Program-made: the position numbers and the translations under genes
In this document: positions 1-11,002 of the stretch, piece after piece
Position numbering within the stretch: position 1 is the stretch's first letter
Layout of the letters: every line of letters starts with the position of its first letter
DNA from: Thuidium tamariscinum
Lineage: Eukaryota; Streptophyta; Bryopsida; Hypnales; Thuidiaceae
NCBI GenBank assembly: GCA_947034885.2
Contig: OX344753.2
Span: 27,110,347-27,174,346, forward strand
Direction: 5' to 3'
Length of the DNA stretch: 64,000 bases
Notes under the pieces: model-generated
Databases searched by the model: none
The model's input: the letters and a program-made list of their open reading frames with translations, nothing else
What the model was told of the DNA's origin: nothing

Positions 1-269
1 TGCCATGTCCAAGGTTCCCATTTTCAAATGCAATGGAATACAAAAGAACTCCTAACTAAGGCCAATATGATGCTTAGACTTACACATTAAAATAGCACAA
101 CATCAATGAGGGAAGCACATATGAATCATTAGAAAAAAATTGCATGTACGAAGGAAGCACACATGAATCATTAAAAAAAGAAATGTATAGAAATTTTGTT
201 GTACCTTAGGGACATGCAAGGATTACCTACATGTTGGACAGGTTGGCCTACCCATCTCTCTTACGCACT

Positions 270-1030
270 TCAATCTCTACTTGCTACCCACCAAAAAGAA
301 TAGCCCTTACTTGATGTAGCTCTGCAGCACCAAATACAACCATCTACAGTCTGTGACAGATATGGATGTCCAGTCCCTAGGACTTTGTAAAGACTGCCAT
401 GCCCTAGGTTGATAAGATGGGATTGTTTAGAATTGTTGAACAAATTGTCAATTTGTGTTTTTGTATGATCCTTGATGCACCCGCTACACTCTTTCTTGCA
501 CTCGGTGCACCACACTTTCACCAAATCACCATACCACAACCATTTAGATCAAAAGTTTTCACCCACCAATCATTGTCCTCCAATGTAGCCTGCTTCAATT
601 TAGACTTCAATTTCTTTGCCCTCTCCAAATATAGATCAGTAAGAACAATTGTAAGAAGCATAGACTTTAGAGGGTTATTGTCAACCTCGTTAGAGTTTAT
701 ACAACCACTCACATGAGATGAAGCAACAAGCAGAACAACAAGATCTTCTCCTTTGACTTTAAAAAATTGCACTTTTTCTACTTGAACCGCATGCTCTACA
801 GTGAGGCGCCTCCGTTTATTACCTTTGTTGTTTGCTTTGTCAAAATTTCTAATCATGTGAACTTCTCTTGAAAACCCATGGAGTTGCTCCAGCCTCTTCC
901 TCACATACCTTCTATCTTCAACGTCCCAAAAATCGAATGTCCACTCCAATACGTTATTCAATTCTAACAAGCTTCTTAGTGCCTCCAAAGTTGAAGCTCT
1001 TCTAACGTCCAGCTTGCCCAAGTATTCCAA
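270..1030 (-). pseudogene. Decayed open frame of unknown protein, with a Cys cluster
   Basis: Two minus-strand open frames (1030 down to 518, then 539 down to 270) read as one protein broken by a frameshift near 520-540. The first part (170 aa) is charged and helix-like, with a basic KRRR stretch. The second continues with a compact cysteine cluster, W-C-x2-C-x3-C-x2-C, about 10 residues in. The codons look protein-like, unlike the surrounding AT-rich DNA. I see no transposase catalytic motif and do not recognise the family. A transposon-derived or lineage-specific repeat protein is the likeliest source, given the repeat-rich setting. No introns or promoter could be defined. Confidence 0.35.
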
Positions 1031-1924
1031 ATCTACTGCCTCAAACTCAAATGTCTACAATATGACCCTGTCATTTGCCATGAAGACATGAAAACCGCAA
1101 ACCCTAGTGCTTCAATTCGGTACCCTCAGTTCAACTACTCCAATTTTCAAGACAAATTTAGGTCAACCTCAATGTGAAGCATCCAAATTCTCCGCTTGAT
1201 CCTTGCAAATCTTGAATCAAATTTGAAGATGAATTTGAAATCTCTCAAGCAAATTCCGGAGCAAATTCAAAAAACCTCCACCACCATAAATAAAAATCCT
1301 AACGTTTAATTCAGCAAACTCCATTGAACGCCCAGTCATCCACTCATCCTGCCACTCAATTATTAAATAAACTAATGGAAGTATCCATCATAGGTTCATT
1401 CATTTAGACTTAAATTTTTTTATGCAGTAGATACATGGGATTCTATTCGACCTTTAGTAAACCATAAATTCTTACACCTCTGTGAATTCAATGTACAACT
1501 CATGGATTTATACTATACTAAATATACTATAGAAAATTCAAATTTTTGGAGGGAAATTTTGGCAGGGCTATTTTAGGAAAAAAAATTGATAAAATTTAGT
1601 ATTTTTGTATACCCTTCATTATTTATAAAGTCTAAAATTCTATTATATGGATGCTAGTTTATTTTGAATAATTGTATAAAATTTAGGTTTAAGGCAATTA
1701 AAATCACCCTTCATTAGTTTGCATGTCGACATCAAAGAAATGGGTAGTACAGCCTCCGGGTTTTTGTAGAGGTTTCACTTGAAGGATATATAGTGTCCAA
1801 GTTTTTTAAAATTGATATCTCTTTATTGTAATTAAATTTTGGTAAAGTAATTGTACCATCATGTTTATATGCAGAAAATTAGTTGCAATGTGAGGGTCAA
1901 TTACCAAAATCTAATAACATTAAA

Positions 1925-2310
1925 GAGATGTCAATTTTTCAAAAATTTAGGCACTATTTAAACATCTACTGAAACTTCTACAAAAAGAATTGTAAAACTT
2001 CTTTGGAGGTGCTTGAAGAAGGAAAGATGTGTGTATAAATGTTTACTACAAGTCTTCACAACTAGATTCTAAAAAATAAATCACCAGTGGTTTTTTCTTT
2101 TGAATTTTCATGTAAAACCATGGAAAAAAATTAATTCACCTAAAATATAGTCTTAGTTTTTTGAAATTGAAAATTTGGTAAAATTTGGTATGCTTGAAGA
2201 ATATTGCATTAGATATGAATGTTGATTAAAGGAAAGAAGAAATTTTGAACATTTTGAGTACTACAATTAATGAAAATTAAAGGATGAAGAGTACAAATAG
2301 GGGCATCAAT
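1925..2310. repeat. Dispersed repeat, copy 1 (partner 14574-14955)
   Basis: This segment matches 14574-14955 in direct orientation over roughly 380 bp, with small indels. Shared landmarks include GAGATGTCAATTTT at the start, GGAAAGATGTGTGTAT in the middle and TTTTGAGTACTACAAT near the end. Neither copy has an obvious open frame or clear terminal repeats, so the type of element is unknown. Confidence 0.7.
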
Positions 2311-3298
2311 GTTGTTTTTTTAAATACTTTGAATAGAATTTTGTTATTTGCACCAAAAAATGAGGGTGGGCTATGTAAGAGTGTTAATCTAGTCAAATCA
2401 GGGTGACCATAGTGAAGCTCTGTTTAGCTTCGACGTTGGGCTTCAGAAAGTAATGAATGTGCCACATAGGTAAGTAGCATTCTACAGAAGTGGAGCATCT
2501 TCCTTTGAAGGAGGGTGCTCGTAAAGTGATCCTTTACAAGTTGATTGGCCTATTTTATGGATTTCTCATTGACGGAAGAATTTTCAGAGAATTTTCTGAG
2601 GTAGAGAAAGTGTTGTGCAAGCACATAGAAGTGGTGCCATATTTTTTGGACCTCTTAGGATTTATTTATGAATTTTTCAAGAACTATGCCATAGCCATCT
2701 ATTCATGACTTGTAGGCTTCTCCAAAGCTAGCCACGCACAATGTGAAAAAAGACCTCACATATACTGAAAGCAAACAGTGGAACAAGCCAAAAGTGACAT
2801 ACAATGTTTTAAAATGTGACCTACTACAAACCTACTACAAAACTTAATATGTGTCCACTTATCTAGAAAATAGTCCCAATGCAATTCTCTTTCCATCCTT
2901 TGGCAAATCATAAATAAATACTCCAATGCTCTTGAATTGAATTCTCATTGTAAATGGTACATTCATCAACCTACACATATTCATTTTACAGCTGACGCCT
3001 ATCTATTATGGAGTCTCTTATAGGGTCACTTTGAAGAAGAGGGGAAAAATAAGAGCCACCTCCTATAGTGTAGTTTAGGGCATGCTTGTGAAAAAGTGTT
3101 GCAACATACTGGCAAATTTTCTTGAGAATTGCACTCCATTGATCAAGACTTCAAATCATTTGTGAGCGGCCAATTGATCGTATTAGAGTTCTATTTCTAC
3201 TTTCAAGTGGAGTTTGAGAGTACTTTAAATGAAGTGAAGAAGGTCAGACTAACACATTCAATGAGCGCACTACTTTGCTCGAAGGTTGGCATTCATCT

Positions 3299-3495
3299 AC
3301 TTCCACATTTGTAATTTCACAAAAATAGGTGCTCTAGTAATACCAAATCCATTCCTTGGATAGGACTACAACTCCATAAAGTATCTCTAGAAAGAATGAT
3401 GACTTTCATCCAATTTGTAATGAGGAAGAAATTTGGATTTCAATCTATACATCGTCTAGAAACTGGATGTTGGAGTGCTTCAGAGATTAAAGGCT
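3299..3495. repeat. Dispersed repeat, copy 1 (partner 58648-58835)
   Basis: About 190 bp match 58648-58835 in direct orientation. Shared blocks include CTTCCACATTT, CCTTGGATAGGAC, CATAAAGTATCTCT and GATGACTTTCATC. The copies are more than 55 kb apart. Divergence is appreciable, suggesting an old element. No coding capacity is shared between the copies. Confidence 0.65.
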
Positions 3496-4723
3496 TTAGT
3501 AGACCAAATCCCGGTTGGCGCAATGAGCAGAGCAAATGTGTTACACTACAAGTGAGTAGAAGGGGACTTCATATTGCTTGTGAAAGTCATGAAAAAGTCT
3601 TGAAAATTATTCCAAGTTATTTGGATTTTTTTTGGCTACTTTACCTACCTAGCTTCACCGGTTCACCCATATTTAGCTAATTGTGGCATAACTTTTGTTT
3701 TTGGCCACCAATCAAAGTAAAATTTAAATTCTTTGAAAGCTAATATATTTTTCTATTTTAAAAATAAGTATAAGAAAATCACCTCAAAATTGAGGTTTTG
3801 CAAGCCTAACCAAAATCTATTTTGTTACCTATGTACTTTAGGGTCAATACATGGCATTGAAGTTAACATACATATTATAATTGATAGGACTATTATTTTG
3901 TATATAAGACAACTTTGAGAATGTGTTACATATATATATATATTTTAAGCCTACTATTTGAATGATTTGCATTGACTTCATTATTTAGTATTCACAACAA
4001 GTTACTTTGAAACATGCATCAAACAACTATGTCAATTTATAGCATAGATTTGTACTAGGACATGCATAGTTGCAATTAGCGGCCAATTATTGGTGCTCTT
4101 TAATGACCGGGGGTTGTGACATTAAAGAGGTATGGGTTAATAGAAGGAGTGTTCCTAATGGTGTGAAATAGTTCCAAAGCATGTCCATTTGTTTAAAAAA
4201 AAAAAAAAAAAAAAATGCTATAGCATGGCATCACATCACATTATCCCTATAACATGGCAGAGGTCTAAGGGGTCTACTCCACAAAATCCTAGGCGACTTG
4301 AACCGACCCGGTCTTCATCATCTTTCCATTTCACTATAAAGCCCTACATGGTCATGGCTGCATCTGTATCTATGTTGTTGATGCTCTATGAGGAGGCGAT
4401 ACCTTCGGACCAGGTTTTCTTCTAGGTATTGCCGCTACACATACTCCCTAGTATCTTCTAGTGGTGAGACATTGGCCGTTGTTTACACTTCTTACGGAGG
4501 ATTTTGGATTGGATTCTTGTGCTCGTTGGTGGAGTTTCTGAAGTAATCCTCTGTTTGTGCTGACAATCCTCTGTTTTGACTCAGGCTGTAATTGAAGCTT
4601 GGTTCGCTTGATTTGTTTTGAGATGGGCTATATGATTAAGACAAGTGATGGATGGATGAATATTAATTGGTTGTGGAGATTTCAGAGCTAGTTATTTTAG
4701 ATTTGTAGCACCAGTTGCTATTC

Positions 4724-4919
4724 CACTATAAGAAATCCATGTTTTAGATGACGGATTTTAAGTGACATTTAATGTAGCAACATGTGTTTTTACATCAACA
4801 ATGATGTCTGCCATAGCATCAAGAAGTTATGGCAGACATCATTGTTGATGTAAAAACACATGTTGCTACATTAAATGTCACCTAAAATCCATCACCTAAA
4901 ACATGGGTTTCTTGTAGTG
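4724..4919. mobile_element. 196-bp CACTA-type MITE, near-perfect hairpin
   Basis: The element starts CACTATAAGAAA and ends TTTCTTGTAGTG, the terminal inverted repeat typical of CACTA (En/Spm) transposons. It is flanked on both sides by the 3-bp direct repeat TTC, the duplication size expected for CACTA. Almost the whole length folds on itself: the left arm is the near-perfect reverse complement of the right arm around a short centre near 4815-4825. There is no coding capacity, so movement would need a transposase from elsewhere. The near-identity of the arms suggests a fairly recent insertion. Confidence 0.9.
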
Positions 4920-5055
4920 TTCCTGTGAAGAAGCATTGCGTGTTGATGTGCTCATCAACCAAGGCATTTCCAACAAGCATTTTCAATGAGCTCTTGATGA
5001 AGTTACTATTGGAGTTCAAATATGTATTGAAAATTGATAAACAATGTATTACTTG

Positions 5056-5175
5056 GGTACTTTGTCTATGATTCTTGGAAGCACGCTATGTGTTAGGTAA
5101 TTTGTCTATGATTCTTGGAAGCACTTGTCTTGTTAGGTAGTTTGGCTATGATTCTTCGAAGCACGCGTCTTATAA
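5056..5175. repeat. 40-bp tandem repeat, three units
   Basis: Three consecutive units begin at 5056, 5096 and 5136, each starting GGTANTTTG and containing CTATGATTCTTNGAAGCAC. The period is exactly 40 bp, with a few substitutions between units. It lies just upstream of the decayed open frame at 5257. Confidence 0.75.
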
Positions 5176-5256
5176 TGTAGTTTACTTTGTGCTTTTCTCT
5201 TTGTCCTATTTGTGTAAATAAATAAGCATGATTTTACTTTTTTTGTGGTATGCAGG

Positions 5257-5643
5257 ATGGAGTGTGTAAATTTTGGGTTAAAAAAGAAAGGATTGAAGCG
5301 CCCTCTTATTTCTATGGAGAACAAGTTTCCAATTGATCCTCTAACACCAACAGTTTGCAAACACATCGTGGCAAAATTTTTAGGTGACATGAAGGTAGGT
5401 ACGGCCTAATAAGGCGACCACAAGGTATGTCAAAGCCCTTATAGAAATAGAGTCAGCTAAAAAGATACGATGTCTTGGGGATCACTTAGGACCTAAATTA
5501 GAAGAGGGCTATTCGCCTCAGTCACTCTTGGTTGAGGTTAACTCTTCTCAGAATGATTTAACCGAACTCTTCAAGAAGATTACAAGACTTGAACAGTGCG
5601 TGAAAGAGATGGAGGCAAAAAAAGATACTAGTAGACCAAATTA
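5257..5643 (+). pseudogene. Short broken open frame, unrecognised, coiled-coil-like end
   Basis: An ATG at 5257 follows a good splice-acceptor-like tract (pyrimidine run ending TGCAG). It opens a 49-codon frame that stops at about 5404-5406. From about 5399 a second frame stays open to a TAG at 5641-5643. It is rich in Glu, Lys and Leu with heptad-like spacing (LTELFKKITRLEQCVKEMEA), which suggests a coiled coil. The spacer is too short for an intron, so I read this as one coding segment broken by a frameshift near 5396. The upstream segment 4923-4990 also looks faintly coding. I do not recognise the protein; a relic of a transposon or host gene is equally possible. Confidence 0.35.
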
Positions 5644-5688
5644 GAGATGCTATGTTATAATCGACCATTTGAGTACAATTCTAGTGTA

Positions 5689-5853
5689 CTGTAAGAAACC
5701 TGTGTTTTTAGTAATGGATTTTAGGTGACATTCAATATAACAACTCAAGTTTCTATGTCAATGATAATGTCTGCTATAATATCTTCATGTTATGGTGGAC
5801 ATTATTATTGACATAAAAACATGAGTTGTTAAATTAGATGTCCATTCCATAGT
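5689..5853. mobile_element. Degraded relative of the 4724 CACTA MITE
   Basis: The start TACTGTAAGAAACC and the body (GTAATGGATTTTAGGTGACATT, a central hairpin, and a right arm with ACATGAGTTGTTAAATTAGATGTC) follow the layout of the 4724-4919 element with many substitutions. The right-terminal 35 bp or so are missing or unrecognisable. It appears to be an older, decayed copy. Confidence 0.7.
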
Positions 5854-5864
5854 GATCTATTTTT

Positions 5865-6522
5865 TGGCCATAACTTTTGTATGTGGCTCTAATTAATTCA
5901 AGATTTGTAAAGAAGGTAGTCATGACTATCATAAACCTTCTCTAATTTTTCATAATTTTCAAAAATAGTTTACTATCCAAAAATAGACCCCAATTGAATG
6001 TCTCACTAGCTAGTTTGGAGGTTTTTAGTACTATTTAGTATCCAAAAAAACGAATATTGAGCAAAAATTTGGATGAAATGGTCTTCTAGTAGACTTGTAG
6101 CTCTCTAGGGAAGAATTTATCTTAAAAAGGTTACTTTTATGTAGTGTGGAAGTCTACAAAGTGAGGTTCTTTTTGCTTGCATTTTGAAATATATAAAGTA
6201 TTATTTTAGTGATTTTTTTTATTAATGATCATCTCCATAAAGTTGTTACAAATACTCGATTTTTATTTTGTGAATTTACTTTATTTTTTATTTTTTCTTA
6301 ATTAAAACATCAAAGTATGTATTTTCTTAAGACTTGGCACTTTTCTAGTTCTCCTACTTAGAGAATTTTTCTATACAATTCCTTCCCTAGGTACCTTTGC
6401 CTTAAAGGTGTATACATTAATCATATTTAAATAAATAAATAAATAATAATTTTCTAATTTTAAAGTGCTCCCAAAACGATCATGAAAATACAACAAATAG
6501 TATAGGTGTTTCTTGCAATCAC
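5865..6522. repeat. Inverted, truncated copy of the 9037-9754 element
   Basis: Read on the minus strand, this segment follows the 9037-9754 element: a GTGATTGCAAGAAACACC-type terminus near 6522, then ACTATTTGTTG, then GAGCACTTTAAAA, ending with a match to TTTTTTGGCCATAA near 5870. The opposite terminal repeat is absent, so this copy is truncated at its 5865 side. Confidence 0.65.
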
Positions 6523-6626
6523 CCATAGCATCTTGATGTTATTGCGGATGTTAATGTTGACATTCAAACATGGGTTGTTACATTGAATGTCATCTAAAAC
6601 ACGATTTTTTTATAATAGGTGTCACT
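6523..6626. repeat. Half-copy of the 4724-type CACTA MITE
   Basis: ATAGCATCTTGATGTTATTG, followed by a match to the right arm of the 4724-4919 element (GACATTCAAACATGGGTTGT, then TGTCATCTAAAACACG), shows that this is only the right half. It directly abuts the inverted repeat at 5865-6522. Confidence 0.6.
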
Positions 6627-7759
6627 ATATGTGAGACCAGGGAGTGCACATTTGTCTTCACCTATCTTTGTAGCCTATGCCTTGGAGGGGGTAATAGGAC
6701 TCAAGGATAGTACTATTGTTCGAAAACTATTCTAAATGTGTTTTAGAATGTATGCCTTAACAAAGATCAACAAAAACGTGGTTGGGGAGATCAATCAAGG
6801 GCATGTGAAGAAATTTTGCCTTAATAAGCAATGAAAGAACTTTTGGCAATTAATGTACATTCAATAGTGAGAGATTTGGCAGTATAGGTGTCAAGGGGAA
6901 TGTGGCAATTTATGTAAATTTGGCAGTGAGGGATTTGGTAATATAAGGGAGATTTTCTAATTTAAGGACATTTGGTAGCGTTAGGGATTTGGCAACTATA
7001 GGGATGAGGCAACTATTGTAAAGCATGATTTTGCAATAAATTTAGAGTTTTTAGATTGTCGACAAGAAATATCCCGGGGAGATTACTTGCTATTTTTAGA
7101 AAACTATGTGAGTTAAAAGATAGGGTTTATTTAATTCAAAGGGGATAAATACTATAGGGTCCTTGAAATGTCACATATCCTATTATATATAAATTAGGCC
7201 ATGTATAAACATCATTTAGTAATAATTTTTATTAATAAATTAGCCTTTACACATTAGAGGGGATTTAAAGCCTCCAAAGGGCCGTTTTGGGGTTGTTCCC
7301 GTAACCGCTAGCCGTTGTTAGGCTAGCATCTATCCAAAAATAAAAATGGGGTCTTGAAATATGAAAAAAAGCCCCCAAAAAAATTCTAATGTGGCACTCT
7401 CTCGACCACATAGGATTCTTGTTCACGCGGCAAAAACTGTGTTCTAGCAATCCGGGAACCCACAATCTTCCAATGGCCTCAAAAATCCCTTAATGAATAG
7501 GGTTTGTACAAAAAAATTGTAGTACAATGAGTATAGATGTAAACAAACTTTTTTAAGTGAATGATAAAACTTACACAATCTAGGAAATTTAGGGATATTT
7601 TTCAAGAGATTTGTTATTACTATCAAATAATTCTAGCATGTACATAAAAATATTTCCATAAGTATGCCAACTATGTGATAGCATGTAAGAATCTACTATT
7701 CCAAGTCAAAAGAGTTGAGCTGTAAATTTACAATGGGGTTGTACTATAGAGGTTTGTAT
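6627..7759. other. Intergenic stretch, no gene seen
   Basis: No credible open reading frame is seen. A 23-bp motif with CCCGGGGAGAT at 7067-7089 recurs inverted at 11727-11754, beyond the CACTA element. Part of 7268-7740 is less AT-rich but not coding. Confidence 0.45.
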
Positions 7760-9036
7760 CACTACAAGGAATTGGGGTCCTAAATGACTGTCCTAAATAA
7801 CTCCAAAATTGTCATTTCGGACACAAATGACTGAGAAATGACTTTGTGTCCGAAATGACTTGGGAAGTCATTTCGGACATGTTATTCTTAATGACTGCAA
7901 CCTATATATTATCACCATCCATTTGGCTTTGGATGAAAAGAAGATGAAAAGTTCAAACAAATTTTAGGAAAGGTCGGGCAGTTGCCCATTTTCAAAGGAA
8001 ATTTTCCTATGTGGATGTCCACATCAACCAATTATGTAGTCATTTTACAGTCATTATATAGTCAAAGTTTTGCTGACATGGACATCCACGTCAGCCAATT
8101 TTGTAGTCATTTTATAGTCATGATACAGTCAAAGTTTTGCTGACGTGGATGTCTACATCAGCCAATTATATAGTCATTTATCATAGTCACGTAGAAGTCA
8201 TTGTAAAGTCATTCTGTAGTCATTTAGAAGTTGTGATGGAGTTCAGATGGATTGACAAATCAATAGTCATTTTGTAGTCACAGCAAGTCATTTCGTAGTC
8301 ATTATAAAGTGACCTAAATTTAGGGTTCAGATCATTCTTGAAAGATGTAGAGAGTCATGTAGGCAATGTGTATAAAGAAGACTGTCAAGACATTTGTATA
8401 TGGAGTAGTCATTTTCTAATCATACATTAGTACATTCCAAATTACACAACAATATACCACTTACAATACATTATATACAAAATTTCATACACAATACACC
8501 ATATGCCATACATAATATTTCATAAACAATAAATTTCAGACCTCATTAACTCATAGTAGCTTAACTTTTTTCAAAAAAGTTTAAACTAATAAAAGTTGAT
8601 AAATGAATCCTACTTTCATCTCCAAAAATCCGTTTTACATTTCAAGTTTTTGATCAAAAGTTATAGCCAAATTTACTAAAAGTTTTAGAAAAAATTGGTA
8701 TAGGAAGAAAAATAGGGGCACTTATAGTTGATTTCCTCTCAACAACAATGTATATGGTTGTACTAAATCTCTTGAGTTTATTTCATGCAAGGAAAGTGTG
8801 ACAATGAATGTATAAAATGTTTGCAATAGTATCATGAATTATAATGCATAAGGTGCCAAAACAATAGTGAAGTAGTTGTATAATAGTCTATGACTTCTTA
8901 ATAGTCATTTTGTAGTTAGAGGAAGTCATTTTGTAGTAGAACCAAAGTAGCAATGGTGTCATGTGCATAAGGAGAAAATGGGACTTAACATCAATCATTA
9001 GATCCATCTCAATACCTTAGTGTAAGTTTATTGGGG

Positions 9037-9754
9037 GGTGAATGCAAGAAACACTTGTACTATTTGTTGCGTTTGGCTGATTTTTTTGGAAGCACTTTAA
9101 AATTTAAAAAATAATTTTAAGAAATTTAAAAAATATGAATAATGTAAAAACCTTTAAGATGAAGAAAACCACCAAAGGAAATTTGTTAAGAAAATCTCTA
9201 AATAGAAGAACTTGAAAAGTGCCAAACCTCAAGAAAATACATACTTTGATGTTTTAATTAGTAAAAAATAGAAAAAAAATAGAAAAAAATAAAAATTGTC
9301 CATTTAAATTTTTTTTTTATAGAAATGGTTATTAATCAAAAAAATCACCAAAATCACTTTTTACATGTTTCCAAAAAATGTAGAAGGAGGCTCACTTTGT
9401 GGACTTGTACACCATGTAAAAATAACTTTTTTTGAAATCCCTCTAGGTGAAAGCTACAAGTCTACTAAAAGAACATTAAATCCAAATTTGAGCTCAAAAT
9501 CAATAAAAAAAAAGGTACTCAATAGTACTAAAACCCTCCAAAATGGCATTTGTGACATTCAATCACTAATACTATTTAAAGAGTAATCATTTTTTAAAAT
9601 TAAGAAAAAAATTATGTAAGGTGTATGATAGTCATCAGTACCTTTCCTAAAAATTTCGAGTCATTTCAAGTTCAAATGCAAAATTTATGGCCAAAAAACA
9701 GATCAGCACATGCCGTGTGACACAAAATAGTACAAGTGTTTCTTGCATTCACCC
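9037..9754. mobile_element. Repeat nested in the CACTA element, with inverted ends
   Basis: The left end GGTGAATGCAAGAAACACTT and the right end AAGTGTTTCTTGCATTCACC are reverse complements, and the match extends into GTACTATTT. A truncated inverted relative lies at 5865-6522, so this is a repeated unit rather than part of the CACTA body. I could not fix a target duplication. No transposase is encoded; the 73-codon open frame at 9365 is not recognisable. Confidence 0.7.
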
Positions 9755-10082
9755 TGGGACCCTTTGTAAATCAAATGTGAATCAAGTGAAGTATCCAAAA
9801 ATAGTGCAATGACCATCATGGTGCAAATTTTTAAAATTTTTTGGTGGTATAATAATATGAATCTAAATAAATCATACAAATTCATGAATCCTAAAAAAAA
9901 TAGTATACATCAACAAAGAGAAAGACCACCATCAATATATGAATTTAAAGAAAAAGACAATAGAAGAATTTTATTGAAAATTACACCTCAATATTCCATG
10001 TGTAATTGATGTCCTTATTAATAAAGTATCCTTCTCATTTTTGCAATGAAAAATGAGAAGCATGACCCTCATTGTAAAATAA

Positions 10083-10570
10083 TAGTCATTTTAGAGTTAC
10101 AAAATAGTAATTGGCAATTGCATCATAGTTGTCCTTGAATGACTTCCAATTATGTTAGTAAAGTGCCCTACTCATCTTTCAAGTGGAAAATTGTAGTATT
10201 GTCCTATAAAGGATTTAATAGTCATTTTAGAGTCACAAAGTAGTAACTGGCAGTTGCACTACAGTGGACCAAAATGACTACAATCCATGTCAGCAAAGTG
10301 TCCCATTCATCTTTTAAGTGGAAAATTGTAGTATGGCCTTATATAGGATTTGATAGTCATTTTAGAGTCACAAACTAGTAACTCGCAGTTGTACTACAAT
10401 AGACCAAAATGACTACAAGCCATGTCAACAAAGTGTCCCATTCAATCTTTAAGTAAAAAATTGTAGTATGGCCTTGTATAGGATTTGATAGTCATTTTAG
10501 AGTCACAAATTAGTAACTGGCAGTTGCACTACAGTAGACCAAAATGACTACAAGCCATGTCAGCACATTG
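10083..10570. repeat. 135-bp tandem array inside the CACTA element
   Basis: Units starting TAGTCATTTTAGAGT begin at 10083, 10219, 10354 and 10489, a period of 135-136 bp. Each contains CAAANTAGTAACTGGCAGTTG-type sequence, then a block with AAAATGACTACAA and CATGTCANCAAAGTG. The last unit is partial. Each unit carries several copies of the element's subterminal AGTCATTT motif. Confidence 0.85.
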
Positions 10571-11002
10571 TTTTTTTCATCCTCTACCCAAAAAATGGGG
10601 GCCTAGCCTTTTTCTGACCATTTAGTCATTTACAAGTCGCAAAGTAGTTAAATTAAGTCTCAATTAATGACTAGTTAATGATTTAGGCATCTGTCAATGA
10701 CATTTTGAATAGAAAAATATAGATGAATCTCAAAGTCTATCACATCTACATCTGCAAGTCGCAATCATGATTGCAAAATGACTTGAACTCTCCAAATTCT
10801 TCACAATTATGATTGCAAAATGACTTGGACTTTCCAAATTCTCAACACTTTTGCAATTACAACTGCAAAATGACTTGGACTTTTCAATTTTTGGACAAAT
10901 TGGTGCAATTACGGAAATACAGTAATTTTTTAGTCAAATCGGACAAGTAATCACAGCAGCCATTCTTTTTGCAGTCATTTAGGACCCCAATTTCTTGTAG
11001 TG

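Larger units (their letters stand above)
1031..4723. other. AT-rich intergenic stretch without an identifiable gene
   Basis: Only short open frames occur here (for example 2490-2708 plus, 72 aa, and 3396-3680 plus, 94 aa) and none is recognisable. Parts are dispersed repeats that recur elsewhere in the window (1925-2310 and 3299-3495, listed separately). A run of A lies at about 4195-4215. The segment 4225-4560 is less AT-rich and could be a remnant of transcribed DNA, but I could not assign it. Confidence 0.5.
7760..11002. mobile_element. 3.2-kb non-autonomous CACTA transposon
   Basis: The left end starts CACTACAAGGAATTGGGG and continues TCCTAAATGACTG. The right end is its reverse complement, with CAGTCATTTAGGACCCC closing in TTTCTTGTAGTG. 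The 3-bp duplication TAT sits immediately outside each end (7757-7759 and 11003-11005). Hundreds of bases inside each end are packed with AGTCATTT/AAATGACT motifs, the subterminal repeats that CACTA transposases bind in known families. No transposase-like open frame is present; the interior holds another repeat (9037-9754) and a 135-bp tandem array. I infer a cut-down element mobilised in trans. Confidence 0.92.

Noticed and set aside
10083..10570. CRISPR-like spacing of repeats
   Set aside because: The units are a 135-bp tandem array inside a plant transposon, not short direct repeats with unique spacers.
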